Made by a program: the position numbers and the translations under genes | In this document: positions 42,221-42,230 of the stretch, piece after piece | Layout of the letters: each line of letters starts with the position of its first letter | Numbering within the stretch: position 1 is the stretch's first letter | Notes under the pieces: model-generated | The model's input: only the letters and a program-made list of their open reading frames with translations | Database searches by the model: none | What the model was told of the DNA's origin: nothing | Source: an uncultured Bacteroidales bacterium | Lineage (GTDB): Bacteria; Bacteroidota; Bacteroidia; Bacteroidales; Paludibacteraceae | DNA length: 42,230 bases | NCBI GenBank assembly: GCA_937915765.1 | Contig: CALGHE010000092.1 | Coordinates: forward strand, 1-42,230 | Reading direction: 5' to 3'

Positions 42221-42230
42221 GGTTATCTTC

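Noticed and set aside
1..42230. CRISPR array or anti-phage system
   Set aside because: No regularly spaced repeats and no cas, restriction-modification or recognised defence genes were seen; vsr and the helicase alone do not make a defence island.

Overview
The window looks like a chromosomal segment of a Bacteroidota member, most likely order Bacteroidales. Nearly every promoter I can place has the Bacteroidota -7 box TAnnTTTG, in several cases with a TTG-type -33 box 18-19 bases upstream. The families point the same way: RprX/RprY, a TGS-plus-uridine-kinase nucleoside kinase, a DUF6242-like lipoprotein, and three secreted proteins with type IX secretion (T9SS) style C-terminal domains. Two plant-polysaccharide hydrolases (GH43 and GH74) suggest a gut or rumen-type fibre degrader. 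The genus cannot be fixed from the sequence alone.

Layout. 1-77 is the end of a beta-propeller gene, converging on a THUMP-domain RNA methyltransferase with a long disordered tail (194-1888). 2195-6899 holds a nucleoside kinase and then an aroK / UPF1-like helicase / tiny HExxH membrane protein operon. 6964-9257 is an LtaS-like sulfatase-fold transferase overlapping a small lipoprotein. 9334-10530 is folE plus a SPOR-domain protein. 10606-20211 is an AT-rich surface-glycan locus on the minus strand: acyltransferase, a decayed IS5-type transposase, Wzx flippase, O-antigen ligase-like protein, GT4, EpsG/Wzy-like polymerase and a second glycosyltransferase. 20413-23193 is a multidomain GH43 enzyme, followed by a 50-residue secreted peptide gene, a probable structured non-coding RNA with a strong terminator, and tRNA-Arg(CCT). 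23931-30661 appears to be an operon of AddB-like nuclease, CotH-family protein, CHASE2 membrane protein and a lipoprotein nitroreductase. 30720-33567 holds ung, a DUF6242-like lipoprotein and an orphan vsr endonuclease. 33598-35865 is the RprY/RprX two-component system. 36082-39009 is a GH74 xyloglucanase-like enzyme and 39304-41943 a calcium-type P-ATPase.

How the genes fit together. The glycan locus supplies transferases, a flippase, a polymerase and a ligase for a surface polysaccharide, with acylation as decoration; AT-richness and an IS remnant suggest it was acquired or exchanged. The GH43 and GH74 enzymes are secreted and probably surface-attached, acting on arabinan and xyloglucan. 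ung, vsr, the AddB-like nuclease and the helicase are scattered DNA-maintenance functions.

No CRISPR array, restriction-modification cassette, phage or toxin-antitoxin pair is visible. The least-explained items are the structured RNA candidate at 23402-23590, the 50-residue secreted peptide beside it, the minimal HExxH membrane protein at 6570-6899, the lipoprotein nitroreductase, and two short upstream ORFs in long 5' leaders (2099-2170 and 31661-31711).
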